Below the pieces are notes generated by a model. The model worked only from the letters and a program-made list of their open reading frames with translations, had not been told where the DNA came from and did not search any database. 64,000 nt of DNA from the NCBI RefSeq assembly GCF_900109265.1, contig NZ_FNZM01000003.1, positions 124,001 through 188,000 on the forward strand. The letters run 5' to 3'. A program made the translations under genes and the position numbers. Positions 46,359 to 54,746 of this stretch are shown here, piece after piece (the stretch's first letter is position 1; the number at the start of each line of letters is the position of its first letter). The stretch comes from Paraburkholderia tropica (GTDB taxonomy: Bacteria > Pseudomonadota > Gammaproteobacteria > Burkholderiales > Burkholderiaceae).

Positions 46359-46382
46359 CTGTGCACTATGTGTTGTGCACAG
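46359..46382. promoter_or_regulatory. 8-bp inverted repeat, candidate GntR operator
   Basis: CTGTGCAC and GTGCACAG are separated by TATGTGTT. The right arm also forms the perfect palindrome TGTGCACA (46374-46381). It lies 35 bp before the ABC transporter start. FCD-type GntR regulators bind short palindromes of this kind, and one is encoded in this cluster (50485-51150). Confidence 0.5.
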
Positions 46383-46416
46383 CACAAACGTACGCCACGT
46401 ACCGATGAGGATGTCC

Positions 46417-47271
46417 ATGAGTGTCTCAGCCATTGCAACCCCGCACGCGGGGAACATCGCTTCGACGCATGCGTCGGGTACGGACCGCCTGAAGGTCCAG
46501 CAACTCAGTCACGCATTTCGGACTGCCGATGGTGTCGACGTGCCGATCTTCGAACGGCTCGATTTCAGCGTGCGCAGCGGCGAGATCGTCTCGATTGTCG
46601 GCCGCAGCGGCGCGGGCAAGAGCACGCTGTTCAATCTCGTCTCGGGGCTCATCAAGCCGCAGTCGGGGCAGATCAGCGTGGGCAAGCGCGACGACGGCAG
46701 CGCCGGGCGCATCGCCTACATGCTGCAAAAAGACCTGCTGATGCCGTGGCGCACGGTGCTGCAAAACGCCGTGCTCGGCATCGAGCTGTATCGCAAGGTC
46801 AAGCGCGCCGACCTCGAACGCGCGCGCCAGATGCTCGCGCGTTACGGCCTCGGCGCGGTGGCCGACGCGTATCCGCATTCGCTCTCGGGCGGCATGCGCC
46901 AGCGCGTGGCGCTCACGCGCACGCTGCTGGTCGATCCCACGCTGGTGCTGCTCGACGAACCGTTTTCCGCGCTCGACTACGAGACGCGTCTCGCGCTCGA
47001 AGACGATGTGATGGCGTTGCGCCAGCAGAGCGGCACGAGCGTCGTGCTCGTCACGCATGACATCGAGGAAGCGATTGCGATGAGCGACCGCGTGATCCTG
47101 CTGGGCGGCCGCCCGGCGCGTATCGAAGACGACATCGACGTGCGCCTGACCACGCAGGGCGCGCGCACAGCGGTCTCGGCGCGCGAGGCGCCCGAGTTCC
47201 GCACCTACCATTCGCGCGTCTGGAACGGACTGCGCAGCCATACCATCCAGCACGCGGGAGCCACGGCATGA
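46417..47271 (+). CDS. Nitrate/sulfonate-type ABC transporter ATPase
   Basis: A 284-residue SsuB/TauB-type ATPase: Walker A GRSGAGKST, LQKDLLMPWRTVLQN (Q-loop region), signature LSGGMRQRVALTRTLLV, Walker B LVLLDEPFSALD. ATG 46417 is chosen because GAGG lies six bases upstream; ATGs at 46405 and 46411 are alternatives. ATGA overlap with the permease. Confidence 0.93.
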   Translation: MSVSAIATPHAGNIASTHASGTDRLKVQQLSHAFRTADGVDVPIFERLDFSVRSGEIVSIVGRSGAGKSTLFNLVSGLIKPQSGQISVGKRDDGSAGRIAYMLQKDLLMPWRTVLQNAVLGIELYRKVKRADLERARQMLARYGLGAVADAYPHSLSGGMRQRVALTRTLLVDPTLVLLDEPFSALDYETRLALEDDVMALRQQSGTSVVLVTHDIEEAIAMSDRVILLGGRPARIEDDIDVRLTTQGARTAVSAREAPEFRTYHSRVWNGLRSHTIQHAGATA

Positions 47272-48086
47272 GCGATATTGCGATCTCCTCCAACGGGCCC
47301 GCACGGCGGCGCGCGAAGCCGCGCCGCGCGGCGAAGCTCGGCACCACGGGCGCGGTCGCGCTCATCGTCGTGGCGCTGATCGCGCTGTGGCAGGTGGCGG
47401 TCACGGCGGGCTGGATCAACGGCAAGCTGCTCGGCTCGCCCGCGGGCATCTGGCAGGCCGCGCAACAAGGCCTGAACGGCGGCACGCTGATACCCGACAC
47501 GCTCGTCACGCTCTACGAAACGGTGGTGGGCCTCGTGGTGGGCAGCGGGCTCGGGATCGGCCTCGGGCTGCTGCTGTGGTTCGTGCCGCGCGTGTCAGGC
47601 GTCGCTGAAGGATTATCAGTCATCCTGAACAGTATTCCGAAGATCGCGCTCGGTCCGCTGATCGTCATCTGGTTCGGCTCGGACATGACGTCGAAAGTCT
47701 GGCTCGCGGGCATTTCCACCTTCGCCGTGGCGATGATCTCGTCGTGTGCGGCGGCGCGCGAAGTCGACAAGGATCTGCTCAACCTGTTCCGCTCGTTCAA
47801 CGCGAAGCCTTCGATGATCTTCACGAAGCTGATCGTGCCGGGCGCGCTGCCGTGGGTGTTCTCGACGCTGCGCGTGAACATCGGCTTCGCGCTGATCGGC
47901 GCGGTGGTGGGCGAGTACATCGCTTCGCAGGCAGGACTCGGGCATGAGGTGTTCGTCGCCGGATCGCTGTTCGATCTGAATACGGTGTGGCTCGGCATTA
48001 TCGTGCTCACGCTGATGGCGACGCTGCTGGGCTGGATCGTTCAATTCACGGAAGCAAAGGTCATTTCATGGAAGTCAACACGATGA
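47268..48086 (+). CDS. Nitrate/sulfonate-type ABC transporter permease
   Basis: A 272-residue SsuC/TauC-type permease with six helices and the EAA-like loop EVDKDLLNLFRSFNAKPSMI near the middle. A charged N-terminus (RRRAKPRRAAK) precedes the first helix. Its stop overlaps the binding-protein start (ATGA). Confidence 0.93.
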   Translation: MSDIAISSNGPARRRAKPRRAAKLGTTGAVALIVVALIALWQVAVTAGWINGKLLGSPAGIWQAAQQGLNGGTLIPDTLVTLYETVVGLVVGSGLGIGLGLLLWFVPRVSGVAEGLSVILNSIPKIALGPLIVIWFGSDMTSKVWLAGISTFAVAMISSCAAAREVDKDLLNLFRSFNAKPSMIFTKLIVPGALPWVFSTLRVNIGFALIGAVVGEYIASQAGLGHEVFVAGSLFDLNTVWLGIIVLTLMATLLGWIVQFTEAKVISWKSTR

Positions 48087-49051
48087 AACGAGTAAGCGCG
48101 ATTGCCATTGCGGCGGCAGTGACGGGGTTGAGCGTTCAGGTGTCCGCGCGGGCGGCGGAACCGGTTACGGTGTATCAGGCTTTTCAGTCGATTCAGTATC
48201 TGCCGCTTTACGTGGCGATCGACAAGGGGATCTTCGCGAAGAACGGTCTCGACGTGAAGAAGGTCACGGCGGGCAGCGGCGCGGCGGGCGTGGCGGCGGT
48301 GATCGGCGGCCATGCGGACTTCTCGCTGCAGGATCCGATGACGGCCGTGCTCGCGAACCTCAAGGGCGCGAACGTGATGGCCGTCGCGAACGTGGTGGCG
48401 GGCGTGCCGGTGTGGGTGATCGCGCCGCCGGACGCGGGCGTGCATCAGCCCGGCGACATGTCGAGCAAGAGCGTCGCCACGGCGTTGCCGCCGTCGACCA
48501 GCACGTATCTGCTGCAACGGCTCATCAAGGATCAGAAGATCGAGAAGGTGTCGCTGAACACGGTGCAACTGGGCACCGAACTCGCGCCCGTGAGCGCGGG
48601 CCGCAGCCAGGCGGCGGCAGTCTACGAACCGCAGGCGGACACCGGCATCGCGCAGGGCTACAAGGTCGTGTACGGTTTCCCGAAGGCCTATCCGGGCGGC
48701 TATGCGTTCTCGACCATCGACACGGCGGCGTCGACCATCAAGGACAAGCCGCAGATGGTGGCGGCGTTCGTGAAGTCGATCGGCGAGGCCGAGGCGCTGA
48801 TTCATCAATCGCCGGACACGGCGAAGGCGGTCGCGAAGACGGAATTTCCCTCGCTCGACGCGAAGATCGTCGACGCGGCCGTGGGCCGCCTGATCGATCA
48901 AAACATTTACGCGCCGACGCCCGAGATTTCCGAGCAGGCGTTTCGCAATGCGCTCGATCTGCAGGAGTCGATCGGCAATATCAAGCCTGGCAGCGTGAGC
49001 TATGCAAGTGCCGTCGACAATTCGTTTGCCGCGGCCGCCGCGAAGAAGTAA
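48083..49051 (+). CDS. ABC transporter binding protein (NMT1/THI5-like)
   Basis: A 322-residue periplasmic protein. Signal peptide cleaves near ARA (about residue 25), and the mature domain starts EPVTVYQAFQSIQYLPLYVA. IFAKNGLDVKKVTAGSGAAG and GHADFSLQDPMTAVLANLKG fit the SsuA/THI5 family, which binds sulfonates, nitrate, or pyrimidine-like molecules. ATG 48083 overlaps the permease stop; ATG 48068 is an in-frame alternative. Ligand undetermined. Confidence 0.9.
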   Translation: MKRVSAIAIAAAVTGLSVQVSARAAEPVTVYQAFQSIQYLPLYVAIDKGIFAKNGLDVKKVTAGSGAAGVAAVIGGHADFSLQDPMTAVLANLKGANVMAVANVVAGVPVWVIAPPDAGVHQPGDMSSKSVATALPPSTSTYLLQRLIKDQKIEKVSLNTVQLGTELAPVSAGRSQAAAVYEPQADTGIAQGYKVVYGFPKAYPGGYAFSTIDTAASTIKDKPQMVAAFVKSIGEAEALIHQSPDTAKAVAKTEFPSLDAKIVDAAVGRLIDQNIYAPTPEISEQAFRNALDLQESIGNIKPGSVSYASAVDNSFAAAAAKK

Positions 49052-49112
49052 GCGCCGCGATGCCCGTTATCGCGTCGGCGCGCTGCGCCGACGCTTCGAA
49101 TGGAAGGACAGG

Positions 49113-50438
49113 ATGAACGAAGCCAACCCGTCGTTCGTGACGGCGCTGATCGCGCAGCGCGGCAATCCGGCCGCGAGTCGCGCGCGGCTCGACGAAGCCG
49201 TGGCGCGCGCCGAGGCGCTCGAATCGCTGCACGTTTTCACGCATCGTCCGGATGCGTACGTCGAGCCCGACGCGTATGCGCCGCTCGCGGGTCTGCCCGT
49301 GGGCGTGAAGGACCTGATCGACACCGTCGATATGCCGACGTGCTACGGCTCGCCGATCTGGCGCGGCCATCGTCCGCAAGCCGATGCGCCGATCGTGACG
49401 CAACTGCGCGAACTCGGCGCGCTGGTGTTCGGCAAGACCGTGACGACCGAATTCGCCTGGCGTCAGCCGGGGCCGACCGTGAATCCTTGGCGTCGCGATC
49501 ATACGCCCGGCGGATCATCGAGCGGATCGGCGGCGGCTGTGGGCGCGGGCATCGTGCCGCTTGCGCTCGGCACGCAGACGGTGGGATCGGTGATCCGGCC
49601 CGCCGCGTACTGTGGCGTGGTGGGCTACAAGCCGAGCTACGGCACGATCTCGCGCGAGGGCGTGCATGCGCTCGCCGCGTCGCTCGATCACATCGGCTTC
49701 TTCGCGCGCGACGTGGAAGTGGCGGCGCTCGCGCACGCGCTGTTCGTCGCGCAGCGCGTGGAAGCGATCGACAGCGTCGACGCCTGGCAGGCGTGGTTCG
49801 CGCCGCTCGCTGCGCCGCCGCGTCTCGGTGTCGTACGCACGCCGTTCGACGCGCGTTTGCAGGACATGCAGAAAGTGAATTTCGACGCCGCGCTCGCGCA
49901 GTTGCGCGCGGCGGGCGCGGAGATCGTCGAGATCGAATTCGAGGCCGATTTCGAACAGATCGTCGACGCGTTGCAGGTGATTCTGCGCGTGGAAGCGTGG
50001 CACGCGGTCGGGCCCGAGGCGCGCGCGCATCGCGAGCAGTTGAGCGCGCATATGCGTGCGCTCGTCGATGAGGGCGCGGCGATGCCCGAGGCGCGTTATC
50101 AGGCCGCGCTCGAATTGCAGGCGCAATGGCGCGCGCGCTCGGCGCAACTGCTCGCGGGCTGCGATGCACTCGTGAGCGTGCCCGCCACGGGCGTCGCGCC
50201 GCAAGGTCTCGACGACACCGGCGACCCCACGTTCTGCGCGCCGTGGAGTCTGCTCGGCATGCCGGCCGTGACGGTGCCGTCGGGTTGGACCGATGCGGGT
50301 TTGCCGCTGGGTTTTCAGACCATCGGCGCGTTTGGCGAGGATCTTGAGACGCTGCGCGTGGCGGCGTGGATCGAGCAGGTGATCGGCGCGCGGCGCGAGC
50401 TTGAGCTTGCCGCGGCGAGCACCGAGGCGATCGCGTAG
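49113..50438 (+). CDS. Amidase-signature family hydrolase 1
   Basis: A 441-residue enzyme with the Ser-cisSer-Lys triad: Lys in PVGVKDLIDT, the Gly/Ser loop TPGGSSSGSAAAVGAG and the nucleophile loop LGTQTVGSVIRPAAYCGVVG. The shape resembles AtzE/biuret or 1-carboxybiuret hydrolase-type amidases and allophanate hydrolase N-termini. AAGGACAGG precedes the ATG. It follows the ABC transporter directly, so it probably acts on the imported compound. Confidence 0.9.
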   Translation: MNEANPSFVTALIAQRGNPAASRARLDEAVARAEALESLHVFTHRPDAYVEPDAYAPLAGLPVGVKDLIDTVDMPTCYGSPIWRGHRPQADAPIVTQLRELGALVFGKTVTTEFAWRQPGPTVNPWRRDHTPGGSSSGSAAAVGAGIVPLALGTQTVGSVIRPAAYCGVVGYKPSYGTISREGVHALAASLDHIGFFARDVEVAALAHALFVAQRVEAIDSVDAWQAWFAPLAAPPRLGVVRTPFDARLQDMQKVNFDAALAQLRAAGAEIVEIEFEADFEQIVDALQVILRVEAWHAVGPEARAHREQLSAHMRALVDEGAAMPEARYQAALELQAQWRARSAQLLAGCDALVSVPATGVAPQGLDDTGDPTFCAPWSLLGMPAVTVPSGWTDAGLPLGFQTIGAFGEDLETLRVAAWIEQVIGARRELELAAASTEAIA

Positions 50439-50449
50439 CGTCGACGATA

Positions 50450-50476
50450 GCGACCAAAGCGACCAAAGCGACCAGG
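50450..50476 (+). repeat. Three 9-bp direct repeats before the GntR start
   Basis: GCGACCAAA occurs twice followed by GCGACCAGG, ending just before the ribosome-binding site. The leader is short, so copy changes could alter spacing. No other role is apparent. Confidence 0.5.
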
Positions 50477-50484
50477 GAGACAGC

Positions 50485-51150
50485 ATGGGCAAGCCGTATC
50501 GCACGATTCAGGAATACGTACTCGGCACGCTGCGCGCGGAGATTTTGCAGGGCGTCTACAAGGCGGGCACGCGCATGCGCCAGGAGGAAGTGGCAAAGCG
50601 GCTCGGCGTGAGCACGACGCCCGTGCGCGAAGCGTTCCGCGATCTGCGCGCCGAAGGGCTGGTGGCGATCGATCCGAACAAGGGCGTGGAAGTGCGCGGC
50701 CTCACCGCCGACGACGTCAGCGAAATCTACGAGCTGCGCATGCTGCTCGAACCGATGCTCGCGGCGCGTGCGTGTCTGCGCGCGAGCGCCGCGCAACTCG
50801 ACGCGGCGCAGGCGAGCCACGATGCCATGAGCCAGGCCGCGCCCAGTTCCGAGCAATGGGCCTTGCTCAACGAGGATTTTCATCAGCATCTGATGCAGTG
50901 CGAGGCGCACACGCGGCTGTTCGAAGTCGTGCGCGGGCTGTCGTTGCTGGCGCGTCCGTATGTGTCGCTGTCGATGTACGTGCAGCCGGATATCATGGCG
51001 AGCAATAACGACGAGCACGCGCATCTGCTCGCGGCCTGGCGCGCGCGCGACGCCGCCGCCGTGCAGGAGCAGACGCGCGTGCATCTGCTCAACACGCGCG
51101 ATGCGATCGTCGCCTGCGTCGATCAATCGGCGCGCGCGCTGGCGGCTTGA
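50485..51150 (+). CDS. GntR-family regulator with FCD domain
   Basis: A 221-residue regulator. Winged HTH at about 6-75 (IQEYVLGTLRAEILQGVYKA, then LGVSTTPVREAFRDLRAEGL) and a helical FCD ligand domain (about 85-210) with metal-site residues in the LNEDFHQHL and NNDEHAHLLAAW motifs. Located between the two amidase genes, it probably controls this cluster. AGGGAGA precedes the ATG. Confidence 0.92.
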   Translation: MGKPYRTIQEYVLGTLRAEILQGVYKAGTRMRQEEVAKRLGVSTTPVREAFRDLRAEGLVAIDPNKGVEVRGLTADDVSEIYELRMLLEPMLAARACLRASAAQLDAAQASHDAMSQAAPSSEQWALLNEDFHQHLMQCEAHTRLFEVVRGLSLLARPYVSLSMYVQPDIMASNNDEHAHLLAAWRARDAAAVQEQTRVHLLNTRDAIVACVDQSARALAA

Positions 51151-51162
51151 TGGAAGGTTCGA

Positions 51163-52677
51163 ATGTCTGTTTCACTGGCTGATTTATCCGCCGTCGACGC
51201 GCGGCGTCTGATCGGCAACGGCGAGCTGTCGCCGGTCGAATTGCTCGACGCGTGTCTCGCGCGCATCGAATCGATCGAGCCTGCCGTCAACGCGCTCGCG
51301 GCCACGGCGTTCGAACGCGCACGCGACGAAGCGCGTCGTGCCGAACAGGCTGTCGTGCGCGGCGAGGCGCTGGGCGTGCTGCACGGTTTGCCGATCGGTG
51401 TGAAGGATCTCGAAGAGACGGGCGGCTTGCTGACCACTTACGGCTCGCCGCTGTATCGCGATCATGTGCCGGTCAGCGATAACGCTTTCGTCGCGCGTTT
51501 GCGCGCGGCGGGCGCCATCGTCGCGGCCAAAACCAATGTGCCGGAAATGGGTGCGGGCGCGAACACGCGCAACGCGGTCTGGGGCGCGACGGGCAATCCG
51601 TTCGACACGCGGCTGAACGCGGGCGGGTCGTCGGGCGGCTCGGCGGTCGCGCTCGCCACCGGTATGCTGCCGCTCGCCACGGGTTCGGATCTCGGCGGCT
51701 CGCTGCGCATTCCGGCCGCGCTCTGCGGCGTGGTGGGCTATCGCGCGTCGCCGGGGCTCGTGCCCTCCGAACGCCGCGTGCTGGGCTGGGCGCCGAACTG
51801 GGTCAGCGGCCCGATGGGGCGCAACGTCGCCGACGTGCGGCTGCAACTGGCCGCCGTGGCCGGTCATGCGAGCGCCGATCCGCTTAGCTATCCCGCAACG
51901 CTCGACGCCTTCGCGCGCGAACCGCGCCTCGACCCTTCGACGCTGCGCATCGGCTATACCGAAGATTTTGGCGCGTGCGCCGTCGATGCGTCGATTCGCG
52001 CCACGTTCCGCGCGAAGATCGAACGCCTCTCGCGCATCGTGGCGCAGTGCGAGCCGATCGACCTTGATTTGCGCGAAGCGCATCGCGTGTTCGACGTCGT
52101 CCGCGCGCAGGAATTCGTCGCGAGCCTGCGCGAAACCTATGAGCGCGATCCGTCGCTGCTCGGCGCGAATACGCGCACGAATTACGAAATGGGCGGGGCG
52201 CTCACACTCGCCGACGTCGCGCGCGCCGAGACGCAGCGCACGGCGTTGTATCGGCAATTTCAGGCGCATTTCTCGCGCTACGACGTGATTGTTTCGCCGG
52301 TCTCGCCGGTCACGCCGTTTGCGTGGACGACCTCGCATTGCGAGTCGATCGACGGCACGCCGCTCGAAAATTATTATCGATGGGTCGCGCTCACTTATGT
52401 TGTGACGGTGTTGACGAATCCATCGATGTCGCTGCCTTGCGGCATCGATCACGCGGGCATGCCGTTCGGTCTGCAACTGATCGGGCCGATGCGCGGCGAC
52501 GCGCGCCTGCTCGACGCGGCGCAGGCGCTCGAAGTCGCGTTCGCGCGCGAACCCACGCTCGCGCGCCCGGTGCCGGATCTCGCCGCGTTGCGCGGCACGC
52601 CCCATCAGGCGCGCGCCGCGCTGCGTTCGATCGTCACCGATCCGCCTCGCTTGCGCGACGCATCGCTCAACCTTTGA
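51163..52677 (+). CDS. Amidase-signature family hydrolase 2
   Basis: A 504-residue amidase. The Lys is in PIGVKDLEETGG, the glycine/serine loop is NAGGSSGGSAVALATGM, and the nucleophile loop is SDLGGSLRIPAALCGVVGYR. Nearest in kind to aryl-acylamidase or general amidases rather than GatA. Weak ribosome-binding site (GGAAGG). Its end overlaps the convergent cupin gene by 11 bp. Two amidases in one cluster suggest sequential hydrolysis of a compound with two amide bonds. Confidence 0.92.
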   Translation: MSVSLADLSAVDARRLIGNGELSPVELLDACLARIESIEPAVNALAATAFERARDEARRAEQAVVRGEALGVLHGLPIGVKDLEETGGLLTTYGSPLYRDHVPVSDNAFVARLRAAGAIVAAKTNVPEMGAGANTRNAVWGATGNPFDTRLNAGGSSGGSAVALATGMLPLATGSDLGGSLRIPAALCGVVGYRASPGLVPSERRVLGWAPNWVSGPMGRNVADVRLQLAAVAGHASADPLSYPATLDAFAREPRLDPSTLRIGYTEDFGACAVDASIRATFRAKIERLSRIVAQCEPIDLDLREAHRVFDVVRAQEFVASLRETYERDPSLLGANTRTNYEMGGALTLADVARAETQRTALYRQFQAHFSRYDVIVSPVSPVTPFAWTTSHCESIDGTPLENYYRWVALTYVVTVLTNPSMSLPCGIDHAGMPFGLQLIGPMRGDARLLDAAQALEVAFAREPTLARPVPDLAALRGTPHQARAALRSIVTDPPRLRDASLNL

Positions 52678-53029
52678 ACTCGACCGAGACGAACACTTTG
52701 CGGCACGGCTCGACCACTTCCCACGTCCCCTGAAAACCGGCGGGTATCAGGAAGCGGTCGCCCGCGCGCACGGTTTTTTCCGCACCCGATTCATCGCGCA
52801 GCACCGAGACGCCTTCGAGAATTTCGCAATACTCGTTCTCCGTGAAATTCACGCGCCAGCAACCGCGTTCGCTGGTCCAGATGCCCGTCGACAGTTGTCC
52901 GCACGGGCTCGTGAAATGCATGTCGGCCGATTGACGCGGTCGGCCGGAAAGCACGACTTCGGGCTTCGGCTCCCATTCGAGCGTTTCTTTCGCGGGGTGC
53001 GAGTAATCGACGATATCCAGAATGCGCAT
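52667..53029 (-). CDS. Cupin-domain protein (EutQ/ureidoglycine type)
   Basis: A 120-residue small cupin. The barrel includes GCWRVNFTENEYCEILEGVS, DRFLIPAGFQGTWEV and KVFVSVEF, typical of DUF861/EutQ-like cupins, which often act with nitrogen-compound degradation. Start at MRILDIVDYS (53029). Convergent with the second amidase and 58 bp from the binding-protein gene; its role is unknown. Confidence 0.85.
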   Translation of the reverse strand: MRILDIVDYSHPAKETLEWEPKPEVVLSGRPRQSADMHFTSPCGQLSTGIWTSERGCWRVNFTENEYCEILEGVSVLRDESGAEKTVRAGDRFLIPAGFQGTWEVVEPCRKVFVSVEFKG

Positions 53030-53087
53030 GATGTTGGCAATAAAAAGGTGAGAGAAACAAAGCGGCGCGCGGCGGCGAATCAAGTCC

Positions 53088-54206
53088 TTACGTGCCCGAT
53101 TTCAATTGCGCCCACAAACGGTTTTGCAGCCGCATGATCGCTGCCGGTTGCGGACGCATGACGGTCATCTTGTCGATGACTTCGTCGGAAGGAAACGTGC
53201 TGGCATCTTTCATGATCGCCGTTTGAACCAGCGGATACGACGCACGATTCGCGGTCGGATAAAACACTTCGTTGGTGATGCCGGCGCTCGTTTTCGGATC
53301 TTCGATGTAATTGATCCATTTGAGCGCCGCTTCGGGATGCGGCGCGTCTTTCGGAATCGCCATCATGTCGAACCAGAGCAGACCGCCTTCCTGCGGATTC
53401 ACGAACTGAATCTGATAGTGGCGCTTCGCCTCGATGGCGCGCCGACGTGCGATACCGGCATCGCCCGAATATGCCACGGCGATGCACACGTCGTTATTCG
53501 CGAGGTCGTTGATATAGCCCGACGAATTGAACTGCGTGATATAGGGGCGCACTTTCTTCAGCACTTCGTAGGCCGCGGTGTAATCGGCGGGATTCGTGCT
53601 GTTCGGATTGCGATGCAGATATTGCAGCACGGCGGGAAATACGTCCGATGCCGAATCGAGAAACGACACGCCACAGTTTTTGAGTTTCGAGAGATTCTCG
53701 GGATCGAAAACCAGCGCCCATGAATCGGGCGGCGTCGCGCCGCCGAACGCCTTTTGCACTTCCTGTGCGTTGTACGCGACGCCGTCCGTGCCCCACGCCC
53801 ACGGCACGCCGTATTGATTGCCGGGGTCGGCGTCGCTGACCATTTTCATCAGATGCGGGTCGAGATTCGCGAGATTCGGCAATTGCGATTTATCGAGCTT
53901 CTGATACACGCCGGCCTCGATCTGCCGCGCCATATACGCCGACGATGGCACGACCACGTCGTAACCGGAACTGCCGGCGAGCAGTTTGGCTTGCAGCGTG
54001 TCGTCGCTGTCGTAGCTGTCGTAACGCACCTTGATGCCGGTCTGTTTCTCGAACGTGGGCACCGTGTCCTGCGCAATGTAGTCGGACCAGTTGTAGACGT
54101 TGACCTGTGCGTCGTCCGCCATGGCGGGCTGGACGGCGGCGAGCGCGAGCATCGTGGCGGCGCACGTCACGGGGACGGTGCGTTGGAGCGTGTCGTGAAG
54201 TTTCAT
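53088..54206 (-). CDS. Polyamine-binding protein (PotF type), orphan
   Basis: A 372-residue periplasmic protein. Signal peptide ends at AMA (about residue 30). VNVYNWSDYIAQDTVPTFEK, QTGIKVRYDSYDSDDTLQAK and LLAGSSGYDVVVPSSAYMAR match PotF, and the YNWSDYI motif is diagnostic. No transporter genes adjoin it, so it either serves the ydc transporter or another polyamine system elsewhere. GGGAAGCAGG precedes ATG 54206. Confidence 0.9.
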   Translation of the reverse strand: MKLHDTLQRTVPVTCAATMLALAAVQPAMADDAQVNVYNWSDYIAQDTVPTFEKQTGIKVRYDSYDSDDTLQAKLLAGSSGYDVVVPSSAYMARQIEAGVYQKLDKSQLPNLANLDPHLMKMVSDADPGNQYGVPWAWGTDGVAYNAQEVQKAFGGATPPDSWALVFDPENLSKLKNCGVSFLDSASDVFPAVLQYLHRNPNSTNPADYTAAYEVLKKVRPYITQFNSSGYINDLANNDVCIAVAYSGDAGIARRRAIEAKRHYQIQFVNPQEGGLLWFDMMAIPKDAPHPEAALKWINYIEDPKTSAGITNEVFYPTANRASYPLVQTAIMKDASTFPSDEVIDKMTVMRPQPAAIMRLQNRLWAQLKSGT

Positions 54207-54746
54207 CCTGCTTCCCTGGAGTTGATTCGAAGACGGCATGCGCGTCTTCGCGCCCGGCATCCGCGTGAACGGACGAGGCGTACGTGATGACCGGCATCGC
54301 GTGCGATCGCGTGGCGCGCAGCAAGGCCGCACAACGCGAAGCGGCGCGATATCAGACGAACGGGGCGGACAGCAGGCTAGGGCTTGGGCAGCAGGGAGGC
54401 GATTTCGTCTTTACGAACGCCGATGAAATCGCAGCTCATGGCCGAATGATGGCGGCGCACGGAGCGAATGGAGATGACCGTGTCGATCGAGCAATAGCTG
54501 CACGGCCGGGCGACGTGGCTGGCGCCTGAAACAATCGTGCTGCGCATGGCGAGAAAGCCGCCACGTCCTCGATCGTACTGTATCAAGGGGCCACGAATTT
54601 TCATGATCTAAGGCGCACGGGTCGAAGCACAGGAGCGTCGGACTGTTGAGCGGATGCCGGTTGAATAGCGAAGCGGTGGCCTGGAAATGCGCAGCGCCAC
54701 GCACGCTTTAACCGGTGGATTCATGGTACCCGCGCCAAAAAGCGTG
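54207..54746. other. Intergenic region, about 540 bp
   Basis: Between the potF-like start and the end of the CFA operon. One possible small gene (54377-54604, minus) is listed separately. I see no RNA structure, repeat or phage feature here, and no clear terminator for the lipid operon. Confidence 0.4.
54377..54604 (-). CDS. Possible small Cys-containing protein
   Basis: A 75-residue frame: MKIRGPLIQYDRGRGGFLAM, then VARPCSYCSIDTVISIRSVR and RHHSAMSCDFIGVRKDEIAS. The CSYC pair and later Cys could form a zinc site. It has no clear ribosome-binding site and I know no family. It could be chance. Confidence 0.3.
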   Translation of the reverse strand: MKIRGPLIQYDRGRGGFLAMRSTIVSGASHVARPCSYCSIDTVISIRSVRRHHSAMSCDFIGVRKDEIASLLPKP

